From contig NZ_QJSX01000024.1 of NCBI RefSeq assembly GCF_003217515.1, positions 1 to 51,642 on the forward strand: a stretch of DNA of 51,642 nucleotides. The letters run 5' to 3'. The stretch's first letter is position 1. Every line of letters begins with the position of its first letter. Positions 15,824 through 23,189 of the stretch are shown piece by piece. The DNA comes from Deinococcus yavapaiensis KR-236 (GTDB lineage: Bacteria > Deinococcota > Deinococci > Deinococcales > Deinococcaceae). The position numbers and the translations under genes were made by a program. The notes under the pieces were generated by a model that saw only the letters and a list, made by a program, of their open reading frames with translations, ran no database searches and was not told the DNA's origin.

Positions 15824-16471
15824 ATGCCGGTCGTCAGCCCCGCCCTCGATCACCTTCCCGCCACCCGCCGGGACATCCTGCAATTGCTGAAAAAACGCGG
15901 TGAACTCGGCGCGGAGGACCTCGCGGCGCACCTCGGAATCACGCCGAGCGGCGCGCGTCAGCACCTCACGGCGCTCGAACAAGCCGATCTGATCGCCGCC
16001 CGCGATCTACGTGACGGCCCCGGACGTCCCAGGCGCCGCTATCGTCTCACCGCGCAGGCCGACGCGATGTTTCCCCGTGCCTACGCCGAGCTCACCAACG
16101 AACTGCTGAGCTACGTCGAGGACGCCGACCCCTCTCTCGTCGCGCACCTGTTCGCGAAACGCGGCGAGCGCCGCTTGCGGGCCACCCTCGCGCGCACGAA
16201 TGGTCTGTCCTTTGCCGAGCAAGTCCGCGAACTCACCCGCGTGCTCGACGAGGACGGCTACCTCGCCGACGTCGAGGAGCGAGAAGACGGCTCGTTCGTG
16301 ATCACCGAGCACAACTGCGCCGTCCTCTCGATCGCCATGCGCTACGGCCACGCGTGCGGCAGCGAGTTGGAGTACATTCGCGCCGCCTTGCCGCAAGCCG
16401 ACGTCTCGCGCGTCGCTCACATGCTCTCCGGCGCGCACGTGTGCGCCTACCTCATCCGGCCGAAGTTCTGA
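15824..16471 (+). CDS. SufR-like helix-turn-helix regulator with Fe-S cluster cysteines
   Basis: 215 residues. Winged HTH of the DeoR/ArsR type spans about residues 10-75 (TRRDILQLLKKRGELGAEDLAAHLGITPSGARQHL). The C-terminal half has Cys165, Cys178 and Cys207. Their spacing fits the SufR pattern C-X12-C-X13-C-X14-C exactly, except that the third position is Ala192; several SufR homologues use only three cysteines. SufR is an Fe-S sensing repressor of the suf operon, but no suf gene is near here. The divergent neighbour is an SDR-VOC-QueA-like operon whose promoter overlaps a SufR-like palindrome, so that operon is the likely target, along with possible autoregulation. Leaderless start. Confidence 0.72.
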   Translation: MPVVSPALDHLPATRRDILQLLKKRGELGAEDLAAHLGITPSGARQHLTALEQADLIAARDLRDGPGRPRRRYRLTAQADAMFPRAYAELTNELLSYVEDADPSLVAHLFAKRGERRLRATLARTNGLSFAEQVRELTRVLDEDGYLADVEEREDGSFVITEHNCAVLSIAMRYGHACGSELEYIRAALPQADVSRVAHMLSGAHVCAYLIRPKF

Positions 16472-16492
16472 CGACGCGTCTCGGCGAGACGA

Positions 16493-16524
16493 GAAGGCGA
16501 GGGCGCCTCCGCGCCCTCGCCTTC
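16493..16524. terminator. Strong hairpin between convergent genes
   Basis: A 14-base perfect stem (GAAGGCGAGGGCGC and its complement) with loop CTCC. A smaller 6-base hairpin at 16477-16491 precedes it. It lies between the convergent SufR-like gene and azoreductase gene and probably terminates both directions. No T tract is present on either strand. Confidence 0.7.
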
Positions 16525-16541
16525 GTCGAAAAAGGCGCGCT

Positions 16542-17152
16542 TCAAGTCACCAGGGTGAGCGCCTTGTTGAACGCGGCGTCCTTGTTCATCAAGGCGAGTT
16601 CCGGCACCGTCGTATGTTCCACCGAGATGAAGGTGAGGTCTCGAAGCCGATGAAGCCCAAGACGGCGCGCAGATACGTGTGCAGAAAGTCCAAGCTCGCC
16701 AGTGGCATGTCCGCGTACGCGGAGCCCGACGCCGTCACCACGACGATCTTCTTGCCCTTCACGAGTCCTCGGAAGCTTCCGTCGGCGTCGACTTCGAACG
16801 TGTGGTGAACGCGCACGACTTGATCGATCCAAGCTTTGAGGCTCGAGGGAATGCAGAAGTTGTACATCGGCGTGCTGATCAGCACCGTGTCGGCGGCGTG
16901 CAGTTCGGCCAGGAGGACGTCGGAGACCGTCGTGGCGCGCTTGAGGTCGTCCGTGACGAACGCGGGCGGCGTGAAGAATCCTTGGATCGTCTCGGCCGTC
17001 AGGTGCGGAATTTGTTGGAGGGCGAGATCGCGGTTGATGACGCGTCCGTCCGGGTGGGCGCCGCGCCACTGCGTTTCGAACGTTTGCGCCACTTGGCGGG
17101 AATACGATTGAGCGTTGCGTGGGCTGGCGTCGACTCTCAACAAAGTCGCCAT
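16542..17152 (-). pseudogene. FMN-dependent NADH-azoreductase (AzoR-like), frameshifted
   Basis: From the ATG at 17152 (preceded by GGAGGGAAAGTC) the frame encodes an AzoR-like flavodoxin-fold protein: LLRVDASPRNAQSYSRQVA for the FMN phosphate site, STPMYNFCIPSSLKAWID for the isoalloxazine loop, and KGKKIVVVTASGSAY. After LRAVLGFIGFE the frame is lost: the expected continuation DLTFISVEHTTVPEL is encoded in another frame and runs to a stop at 16542. Restoring one base near 16638-16643 (GAGACC from an expected GAGGACC) rejoins the two parts. The FMN-binding core is intact; only the last 30 or so residues are shifted. A sequencing error is possible, as is a recent inactivating deletion. Confidence 0.8.
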
Positions 17153-17518
17153 GACTTTCCCTCCTCGGGAACATCGACAGGACCGGCGCTTCCCATGCTT
17201 CACATTTCCCTCCTCGCGCGCCTGTCTGCCCGGGGCGCGGAAGCACCGGTCGGGAGAACGCCAGAACGTGCGGGAAAGCTCGCTGCGAGCCATGGCTTGA
17301 AGACGGTTCACGAACCGGTCGGAGTGAAGGCGAACGAAGTGATCTGCGGATGCAGCTCATCACCTCCCCTGTGGGCACGCGCGGCACATCGAAGGGTACG
17401 ACGAAGCGTGAATGACGCAGTGTAAGCCGCGCGCCGCCCCTCGTCCATGAGCGTTCGGCGCGTACGCCTGTAGACGCTTCCTACAGACACCTCACGCGGG
17501 TGTAGTACGACGTTCGCG
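17153..17518. other. 366-base region without a convincing gene
   Basis: Lies between the azoreductase start and the end of the GH43 gene. Open frames on both strands have arginine-rich, non-protein-like translations. Two items stand out: a second Shine-Dalgarno-like GAGGAGGG before an in-frame GTG at 17203 upstream of the azoreductase ATG, and an inverted repeat CTGTAG-N7-CTACAG at 17468-17486 that could be an operator. No terminator or RNA gene is recognised. Confidence 0.5.
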
Positions 17519-18910
17519 CTAGCGAGCGCTCGGCGTGATCGTCACCGCGTCGAGTTGCACGTCACCTGCGACTTGTGTGAACGCGACGGTATTGAGGCCC
17601 GACTTCAAGGCGACCGTCAGCGTGCGCGTGCCGTAACTTTCCCAACCGCTCGCCGGGTACGCCACACGGTTCGGGGCGCCGTTCACGGTGACCGTCTGCG
17701 CGGCCGCCTTGCCCGAGCCGTTGGAGAAGCGCACGCGCAACACGTAACGCCCCGCCGAAGGTGCGGTCACGTCGAGGTCCACGCGGTCGCCCTCGTCGTC
17801 GAAGCGCGCCGCGACTCCTCCCGAAGCGAACGAGGACTCGCGCGAGACGGTGCCGCTGACCTTCGCCTGCTCGACTTCGTACTCGCCCGACGGCAAGGGC
17901 GAGGTCTGCTCGAAACCGACGGGAGCCCCGAAGTTCGGCGTGCCGTTCGCGTTCCACGTCAACTTCTGAGCGCGTACGCTGCGCCCGTTCCAGCCCGAGC
18001 CGTACACGAGGTTGGCGTGGTAGAGGTGCCAATCCTCGGAGCCGTCGGGAGACTTCACGAAGCCGTTGTGCCCCGGACCGTACACGTCGGCACGGTCGTT
18101 GCGGGCGAAGACGCACCCGTTCGACTTCTTCCACGCGGCGGCGTTCATGACGTCGCCGCCCTTGTCGAGCGACAGCAAACCGAGGCAGTAGTCGTTCGTC
18201 CAACTGCCGCTCGCGGAGTACGCGAGGAACACGCGTCCGTCGCGCACGAGTACCTCGGGGCCTTCGTTGATGTAGGGACGCCCGTTTTGCTCCCACGGCT
18301 GATCGGGCCGCGAGATGCGAACGCGTCCGCCTTCGAGCGTCCACGGATTGCGCATCTTGGCGATGTAAAGGTCTTGCTCGACGTTCTCGGTGCCTTCCCA
18401 GCCCGACCACACGAAGTACCGCTCGCCGCTCGGCGCGCGAAGCACCGTCCCGTCGATGGCCCAGCGATCGCTGGAATCGGAGATCTTGCCTTTGAACGTG
18501 TACGGTCCGGTGACGCTCGGCGCTTCGAGGACGTACATGCGGTGGTTCTCGTTGCGGCCGTCGTCGGCGGCGTAGTACACGTACCACTTGTCGCCCCAAC
18601 GAACGAGTTCGGGCGCCCACAACTCGCAGCACGGCGAGTCGCCTTGCCCGCCGCGCCAAATGACGGTCTTCTTCGCCCGCCCGAGGCCCGTGAGCGTGAG
18701 GGACGTACGAACGCTCAAACCGTCCTGATCGGATTGCACGAGGTGGTAGAAAGCGCCGTCGAACACCACCGACGGATCTTGGCCGACGTCGAGGACGGGA
18801 TTGCGAAACGTCTGCCGAGGGAGCGTCGAGGTGGCGGGTTGAGCGGACGCGAGCACGGCCAAGCTCAGCAGCAGGGCGCCCGAGCGGGCGGAAAGTAGTG
18901 AGCGACGCAT
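17519..18910 (-). CDS. GH43-family glycoside hydrolase with C-terminal carbohydrate-binding domain, secreted
   Basis: 463 residues with a signal peptide (MRRSLLSARSGALLLSLAVLA, cleavage near residue 23). The five-bladed propeller of GH43 shows Asp45 in GQDPSVV as general base, Asp153 in WAIDGTV as the pKa modulator and Glu216 in INEGPEV as acid, the order and spacing expected for arabinanase/xylosidase-type enzymes. From about residue 340 a CBM6/35-like beta-sandwich follows (EYEVEQAKVSG, RYVLRVRFSNGSGKAA, YGTRTLTVALKSGLNTVAF). It should act outside the cell on arabinose- or xylose-containing polysaccharide. Start chosen at the ATG lying six bases after a TACGAT box. Confidence 0.88.
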   Translation of the reverse strand: MRRSLLSARSGALLLSLAVLASAQPATSTLPRQTFRNPVLDVGQDPSVVFDGAFYHLVQSDQDGLSVRTSLTLTGLGRAKKTVIWRGGQGDSPCCELWAPELVRWGDKWYVYYAADDGRNENHRMYVLEAPSVTGPYTFKGKISDSSDRWAIDGTVLRAPSGERYFVWSGWEGTENVEQDLYIAKMRNPWTLEGGRVRISRPDQPWEQNGRPYINEGPEVLVRDGRVFLAYSASGSWTNDYCLGLLSLDKGGDVMNAAAWKKSNGCVFARNDRADVYGPGHNGFVKSPDGSEDWHLYHANLVYGSGWNGRSVRAQKLTWNANGTPNFGAPVGFEQTSPLPSGEYEVEQAKVSGTVSRESSFASGGVAARFDDEGDRVDLDVTAPSAGRYVLRVRFSNGSGKAAAQTVTVNGAPNRVAYPASGWESYGTRTLTVALKSGLNTVAFTQVAGDVQLDAVTITPSAR

Positions 18911-18916
18911 AGTCCG

Positions 18917-18922
18917 ATCGTA
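18917..18922 (-). promoter_or_regulatory. -10 box of predicted leaderless promoter for GH43 gene
   Basis: TACGAT on the minus strand, six bases before the ATG at 18910. It is back to back with the + strand promoter of the serine hydrolase in a 69-base intergenic space. Confidence 0.55.
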
Positions 18923-18939
18923 TCCGTGGGCAAGTCCGC

Positions 18940-18967
18940 TTGGTGAACAGACGGCGCCGTGTACGAT
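18940..18967 (+). promoter_or_regulatory. Promoter of the serine hydrolase gene
   Basis: TTGGTG (18940-18945) and TACGAT (18962-18967) with a 16-base spacer. Transcription would start some six bases before the ATG at 18980, leaving no room for a Shine-Dalgarno sequence. Confidence 0.45.
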
Positions 18968-18979
18968 GAAGATTGGATC

Positions 18980-20020
18980 ATGCTGCCTTCTGCTCTTGCC
19001 TTCGACGATTCGACCTTCGAGAACGTGCGGCGCGTCGTGGACGACGCGGTCGAACAGGGAACGCACCCCTCGGCGGTCGTCACGATCGCGCGCGGCGACG
19101 GAACGGCGTGGTCGCACGTCGCGCCGGGCCTCACGAGCCACACCTTCACCAGCCGCTTTCCGATCGCGTCGATCACGAAGCCGATCGTGGCGCTCGCCTT
19201 GATGCGCCTCGTCGAGCGCGGCGCCCTGCTGGTCGGCGATCCCGTCGCGCGGCACTTGCCTTCGTTCGCGCGAAACGGCAAGGAGCGCGTGACGGTACGT
19301 CACCTGTTGACGCACACCAGCGGCCTCAGCGTCCCGGAGGACGTGTCGAACGCTTTGTGGCTGGACCGCGCGACGAGAGAAGCGTACGTGGAGGCCGCCT
19401 TCGACGCGCCCCTCGCCTTCGAGCCGGGTTCGCACCACGCCTACGTCAGCGTGCACGGCTTCGAGGTGCTCGCCGCCCTGGTGACGCACCTCGCGCAGCG
19501 CGACTTCACGCGGGTCCTGCACGAGGAAGTCTTCGCGCCCCTGGGAATGATCGACACGAGCTTCGACGTGCCCGACGAGTCTCGCCTCGCGCACGCGCCC
19601 TTTCAAGGCGGACGCGACGAGCTCGCGTACTGGGCGTCGCTGACCTTCGCGAGCGGCGGCCTCATGTCGACCGCGTCGGACCTCCTCGCGCTCGGCTTGA
19701 CGTTGCTGCGCGGCGGGCGCAGCGGATCGTACCGCTTGCTCTCGGCGGGCACGCTGGAAGTCATGACGCGCCTTCACACGCGCGGCTTGCGCAACGACAG
19801 CGGTTTTGCCTTTCAAGCGCTCGGCTGGGGAAAGCGCAGCGACGCGGGCGTGCTGCTCGCGTCGGACGCGTCGTTCGGACACAGCGGCGCCACGGGCGCG
19901 TTCTTGTGGATCGATCCCGTGTACGACGTGGTGTTCGTGTTCTTGTCGAGCGAGGGCGGCACGGAGCCGCACCGCGTGCCGATGCTGGCCCTCAACGCGA
20001 CGATCGCCGCCTTGACGTGA
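18980..20020 (+). CDS. Serine hydrolase, class C beta-lactamase/AmpC-like fold
   Basis: 346 residues without a signal peptide. The Ser-x-x-Lys motif is ASITK (Ser64, Lys67); the YxN-like element is the Tyr in HHAYVSVHG; the third motif is HSGATG near residue 300, matching the HxG form. Surrounding segments (LLTHTSGLSVPEDV, FAPLGMIDTSFDVP, ASGGLMSTASDLLALG) are those of the beta-lactamase-related esterases and D-aminopeptidases. Being cytosolic it is more likely an esterase or peptidase than a resistance enzyme. The ATG at 18980 is preferred to the GTG 21 bases upstream, which overlaps the promoter. Confidence 0.85.
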   Translation: MLPSALAFDDSTFENVRRVVDDAVEQGTHPSAVVTIARGDGTAWSHVAPGLTSHTFTSRFPIASITKPIVALALMRLVERGALLVGDPVARHLPSFARNGKERVTVRHLLTHTSGLSVPEDVSNALWLDRATREAYVEAAFDAPLAFEPGSHHAYVSVHGFEVLAALVTHLAQRDFTRVLHEEVFAPLGMIDTSFDVPDESRLAHAPFQGGRDELAYWASLTFASGGLMSTASDLLALGLTLLRGGRSGSYRLLSAGTLEVMTRLHTRGLRNDSGFAFQALGWGKRSDAGVLLASDASFGHSGATGAFLWIDPVYDVVFVFLSSEGGTEPHRVPMLALNATIAALT

Positions 20021-20028
20021 CGGCGATC

Positions 20029-20057
20029 TTGTCTCGCGCGGCGGGGGACGGTAAGGT
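20029..20057 (+). promoter_or_regulatory. Promoter of the GNAT gene, leaderless
   Basis: TTGTCT (20029-20034), a 17-base spacer and TAAGGT (20052-20057), then six bases to the ATG at 20064. Confidence 0.65.
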
Positions 20058-20063
20058 CGAGCG

Positions 20064-20567
20064 ATGTTGATTCGGGAACTCGGCGAGCGGGACGCGAGCG
20101 CATACTACGCGCTTCGCCTCGAAGGGTTGGAGCGCGAACCGCGCGCGTTCGGAAGCGACGCGGACTCGTTTCGCGGAACGCCGCTGGACGCCGTGGGCGA
20201 GCGTTTGAGGGCGTCGGACAACGTGTTCACCTTGGGAGCCTTCGACGACGGTCGGCTCGTCGGCATCACGACGTTCGCGCGCGAAACCGGGGCGAAGACG
20301 CGGCACAAAGCGAACGTCTTCGGCGTGTACGTGCGCGAGGACGCGCGTGGGCGCGGCGTGGCGAACGCCCTGCTCGGCGAGTTGATTCGGCGGGCGCGCC
20401 AGATTTCGGGCGTGGAGCAACTTCATCTCGCCGTGTCGGTCACGCAGACGGCGGCGCGGCGCTTGTACGACGCGCACGGCTTCGTGGTGTACGGCGTGGA
20501 ACCGCGCGCGCTCAAGGTGCACGGCGAGTACGTCGACGAGGAGTGGCGGGCACTGCGTCTGGCGTGA
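20064..20567 (+). CDS. GNAT-family N-acetyltransferase
   Basis: 167 residues. The acetyl-CoA pyrophosphate loop is VREDARGRGVANALL (about residues 91-105), preceded by the beta-4 strand KANVFGVYV and followed by LHLAVSVTQTAARRLYDAHGFVVYG, the C-terminal half of the fold with the Tyr that usually acts as acid. The N-terminal half (LEGLEREPRAFGSDADSF) is that of the RimI/RimJ-like acetyltransferases with small-molecule or protein substrates. Substrate not identifiable. Convergent with the lipid kinase gene, three bases apart. Confidence 0.88.
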   Translation: MLIRELGERDASAYYALRLEGLEREPRAFGSDADSFRGTPLDAVGERLRASDNVFTLGAFDDGRLVGITTFARETGAKTRHKANVFGVYVREDARGRGVANALLGELIRRARQISGVEQLHLAVSVTQTAARRLYDAHGFVVYGVEPRALKVHGEYVDEEWRALRLA

Positions 20568-20570
20568 CGT

Positions 20571-21497
20571 TCAAGTTTCGATGTCGGTGGGACGCTCCAG
20601 AGTCAGGAAGCGCACCGCGCCGGGCAGGATGCGGGCCGTGAAGGGCGTCGTCTCGACGTGTAGTTCGCCGTCGTACTGCATCGGGAACGGTTCGACCGCG
20701 TCGACTTGCACTTCGCTCGCCTGGAAGGTCTCGAGGTTGCCGCTGAACATCGGGTCGGCGAGGTCGAACTTCACCAAGAGGCTGTCGATGAGGTTGGGCA
20801 CGAGTTGCAAGATGTTGCCGGCCGTGAGGAGGATGACGGTGAAGCGGCCGTCGCGCGGGCTGATGTCGGACGTGATGGGCATGCGGTAATTCGCCATGCC
20901 CATGTTGGCGATCATCACGCCGATGCCTTCGAATTCGCGCTTCTCGCCGTCGGCGATGACGTGGAAGGTGGTGCGCTTGGGATTGACTTGGCGCATGGCG
21001 CTGATGACGTACGCCATGGAGCCGAAGCGCTTCTTGAGGTCCTCGGACTCCTTGATCATGGCGGCGTCCGCGCCCGCGCCCGCCAGCATCGCGAAGCCTG
21101 CTCGCTCGCCCTTGACTTCCAACTCGCCGAGGTCGACGCGCAGGGTGTGGCCCACGCGCACGACTTCCAGCAAGCCAAGCGCGTCGGTCGGCAGCGCGAG
21201 GTTTTGCGCGATAAGGTTGGCGGTTCCGACAGGCACGGCGAGAATCGGGATGTTCGTGTTGCGCGCGGCGTAAGCGACGCTGCTGACCGTGCCGTCTCCT
21301 CCGGCGGCGACGAGCGCGTCGTAAGACTGAAGGTCGTGCAGGTGTTCGCCAGGATCGCGCGTCGTGAGCTCGCGCATCTCCAAGCTGAGGCCTTGCCCTT
21401 CGGCGAGCATCACGAATTGACGAAGAAGATCGGAGCCTTGACCGGACTTGGGATTGAAGACCACCAGCAGGCGTTTGGGAGGTGTGGCTTGCGTCAT
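20571..21497 (-). CDS. Diacylglycerol/lipid kinase (DagK/YegS family)
   Basis: 308 residues. The DAGK catalytic domain opens with VVFNPKSGQGSD, has the nucleotide-binding AAGGDGTVSSVA and the VPVGTANLIAQNLALP motif, where Asn and Leu replace the usual GTGND, and ends with a beta-sandwich domain containing FTVILLTAGNILQL and VQVDAVEPFPMQYDGE. It phosphorylates diacylglycerol or related lipid alcohols at the inner face of the membrane. Start at the ATG of MTQATPP; sequence upstream in frame belongs to the permease gene. Transcribed from its own promoter. Confidence 0.88.
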   Translation of the reverse strand: MTQATPPKRLLVVFNPKSGQGSDLLRQFVMLAEGQGLSLEMRELTTRDPGEHLHDLQSYDALVAAGGDGTVSSVAYAARNTNIPILAVPVGTANLIAQNLALPTDALGLLEVVRVGHTLRVDLGELEVKGERAGFAMLAGAGADAAMIKESEDLKKRFGSMAYVISAMRQVNPKRTTFHVIADGEKREFEGIGVMIANMGMANYRMPITSDISPRDGRFTVILLTAGNILQLVPNLIDSLLVKFDLADPMFSGNLETFQASEVQVDAVEPFPMQYDGELHVETTPFTARILPGAVRFLTLERPTDIET

Positions 21498-21503
21498 ACC
21501 TTC

Positions 21504-21532
21504 ATTGCACTTGGAAAACGTCCGCGACTCAA
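21504..21532 (-). promoter_or_regulatory. Promoter of the lipid kinase gene, leaderless
   Basis: Minus strand TTGAGT (21527-21532), 17-base spacer, TGCAAT (21504-21509), then six bases to the ATG at 21497. The -10 departs from TANNNT at its second base. Confidence 0.45.
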
Positions 21533-21553
21533 CAGAGCGATTCTTGTGCGTCG

Positions 21554-22210
21554 TCAACGTCCGGTCGTTTGATGGCGTGACAAGCGGTCTTCGACGCGCC
21601 GAAGGCCCAGCGACAAGACGCTGCTGATGATCCAGTAGATCACGGCGACCGCGAGGTAGAGCGGGGTGGGCTGAAACGTCCGCGCGATGATGAGGTTGGC
21701 TTCCTGCAGCAACTCCACGACCGTGATGACGGACACGAGGGAGGTGTCTTTCACGAGGCTGATGAAGGAGTTGCCGAGGGCGGGTACGGCGATGCGCAGG
21801 GCTTGGGGCGCTTCGATGTCGCGGAACGTGTGCCAAGTGCTGAGGCCGAGGGCGCGCGCCGCTTCCCGTTGACCGCTCGGCACGGCGAGGAAGGCGCCGC
21901 GCAACGCTTCGGACGCGTACGCGCCGACGTTCAAAGCGAGGGCGAGCACGCCCGACCAAAGCGGTCCGAGATCGATTCCGAGGTCGGGCAGGACGTAGTA
22001 CACGACGTAGATCTGCACGAGCAGCGGCGTGCCGCGAATGAGCGAGACGTACGTGCGCGCGATCCACTCCAGCGGCGGCACGCGTGACAGGCGCGCGAGG
22101 GCCGTGGCGAGGCCGAGCAGGAAGCCGGGCAGCATCGCGCCGAGCGCGTACCCGAGGGTGACGAGCGAGGCGCGCAGCAAGAACGGCAGGTTTTCGAGAA
22201 CGACCTGCAT
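21554..22210 (-). CDS. Amino-acid ABC transporter permease (HisM/GlnP type)
   Basis: 218 residues with about five membrane helices. The family motif following the first helices is WIARTYVSLIRGTPLLVQIYVVYYVLP; the EAA loop that contacts the ATPase is REAARALGLSTWHTFRDIEAPQALRIAVPALGN. It forms the channel of a polar amino-acid importer with the binding protein encoded just upstream. No ATPase gene follows: the next gene is a lipid kinase with its own promoter. The ATPase must be encoded elsewhere or borrowed from another system (inference). Confidence 0.9.
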   Translation of the reverse strand: MQVVLENLPFLLRASLVTLGYALGAMLPGFLLGLATALARLSRVPPLEWIARTYVSLIRGTPLLVQIYVVYYVLPDLGIDLGPLWSGVLALALNVGAYASEALRGAFLAVPSGQREAARALGLSTWHTFRDIEAPQALRIAVPALGNSFISLVKDTSLVSVITVVELLQEANLIIARTFQPTPLYLAVAVIYWIISSVLSLGLRRVEDRLSRHQTTGR

Positions 22211-22278
22211 GGTGTTCAGTTTCCTCCGAAGACGAGGCGCTTCATGTACGAGCTTTCTTCATACGGCGCGGCAAAGTA

Positions 22279-22307
22279 GAACACGGGCCGCGTCGCGGCC
22301 CGTGTTC
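22279..22307 (-). terminator. Intercistronic hairpin between binding-protein and permease genes
   Basis: A 12-base perfect stem (GAACACGGGCCG and its complement) with a 5-base loop, 12 bases after the binding-protein stop. Only a weak T-rich stretch follows on the minus strand. Such hairpins usually stabilise the upstream message or let only part of the transcripts through, giving excess binding protein over permease. Confidence 0.6.
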
Positions 22308-22319
22308 GGGTTGGAACGG

Positions 22320-23090
22320 TTACTTGCTGACGTCTTGACCGAACCACTTGTTGCTGATCTTGGCGTACGTGCCGTCGGCCTTCATGTCGGCGAGCGCCTT
22401 GTTGACGGCCTTGACGAACAGCGGGTTGCCCTTGCGGACGGGAATGCCCATCTCGATGCGCTCGCCTTGGATGGCGGCACCGGGCTTGACGGGCAGACCG
22501 CTTTGCTTGACGAGGTACGCGGCCAGCAGGCGGTCGTTGAGGGCGGCGTCGATGCGGCCCAAGCTGAGGTCGCGCAAGGTATCGGGCGCGGCCTTGTACG
22601 TGCGGATGTCGATGCCGCCGACGGCGCGGGCGATCTGCTCGTAGTTGCTGCCCGTGCCGACGCCGAGCTTTTTGCCCTTGAGATCGTTGAGGCTCTTGAA
22701 GGCGCGCGTCTCGTTCTTGCGAACGATGAATTGCGGGCTGGACACGACGTACGACGAGGTGAAGTCGAGGGACTTTTGGCGTTCGGGCGTGATGGCGACT
22801 TGGTTGACGATGACGTCGTACTTGTTCGCTTGCAAGCCTGCGATGATGCCGCTCCACTCGGTGAGGACGAATTGCGGCTTGAGGCCGAGTCGGCGCGCGA
22901 TTTCCGTGGCGACGTCGACGTCGAAGCCGACGAGCTGACCTTTTTCGTCGCGGTAGTTGAAGGGCGGGTAGGTGCCTTCCATGGCAATTTTGAGCGTGCC
23001 GCGCTGCTTCACGGTGGTGAGCAGGTCGGGCGACGCGGCGGGAGCGCTGGTGACGGCGAGGGCCGTGAGGATGAACAGGATGTTACGCAT
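22320..23090 (-). CDS. Amino-acid ABC transporter substrate-binding protein (family 3)
   Basis: 256 residues with a signal peptide (MRNILFILTALAVTSAPAAS). The SBP_bac_3 fold shows LKIAMEGTYPPFNYRDEKGQLVGFDVDVATEIARRLG, GIIAGLQANKYDVIVNQVAITPERQK and KLGVGTGSNYEQIA. The EGTYPPFN/GFDVDVA combination is close to FliY/TcyA-type cystine receptors, but specificity for other polar amino acids is equally possible. ATG start with AAAGGATCC before it. A -10 box TATAGT lies about 45 bases upstream. It is followed by a hairpin and the permease gene. Confidence 0.9.
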   Translation of the reverse strand: MRNILFILTALAVTSAPAASPDLLTTVKQRGTLKIAMEGTYPPFNYRDEKGQLVGFDVDVATEIARRLGLKPQFVLTEWSGIIAGLQANKYDVIVNQVAITPERQKSLDFTSSYVVSSPQFIVRKNETRAFKSLNDLKGKKLGVGTGSNYEQIARAVGGIDIRTYKAAPDTLRDLSLGRIDAALNDRLLAAYLVKQSGLPVKPGAAIQGERIEMGIPVRKGNPLFVKAVNKALADMKADGTYAKISNKWFGQDVSK

Positions 23091-23136
23091 GTGGATCCTT
23101 TCGGCGCTATGAATTCCAAAGCGCTTAACGATCCAA

Positions 23137-23142
23137 ACTATA
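23137..23142 (-). promoter_or_regulatory. -10 box of the amino-acid ABC genes
   Basis: TATAGT on the minus strand in an A+T-rich island. A weak -35-like CTTGGC lies 16 bases upstream. A direct repeat of TTTGGA (17 bases start to start) follows and could bind a regulator. Confidence 0.45.
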
Positions 23143-23189
23143 ATTCATGGTCCTCGAAGCCAAGGCGAACGAAGTCACACTCCGGGCTC

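Noticed and set aside
16542..17387. Open frame from a GTG at 17387, preceded by a TACCCT box, running through the azoreductase region in the frame of its C-terminal tail
   Set aside because: Its translation is Arg/Pro-rich and matches nothing until the last 30 or so residues, which belong to the frameshifted azoreductase. The other frame carries the conserved AzoR motifs.
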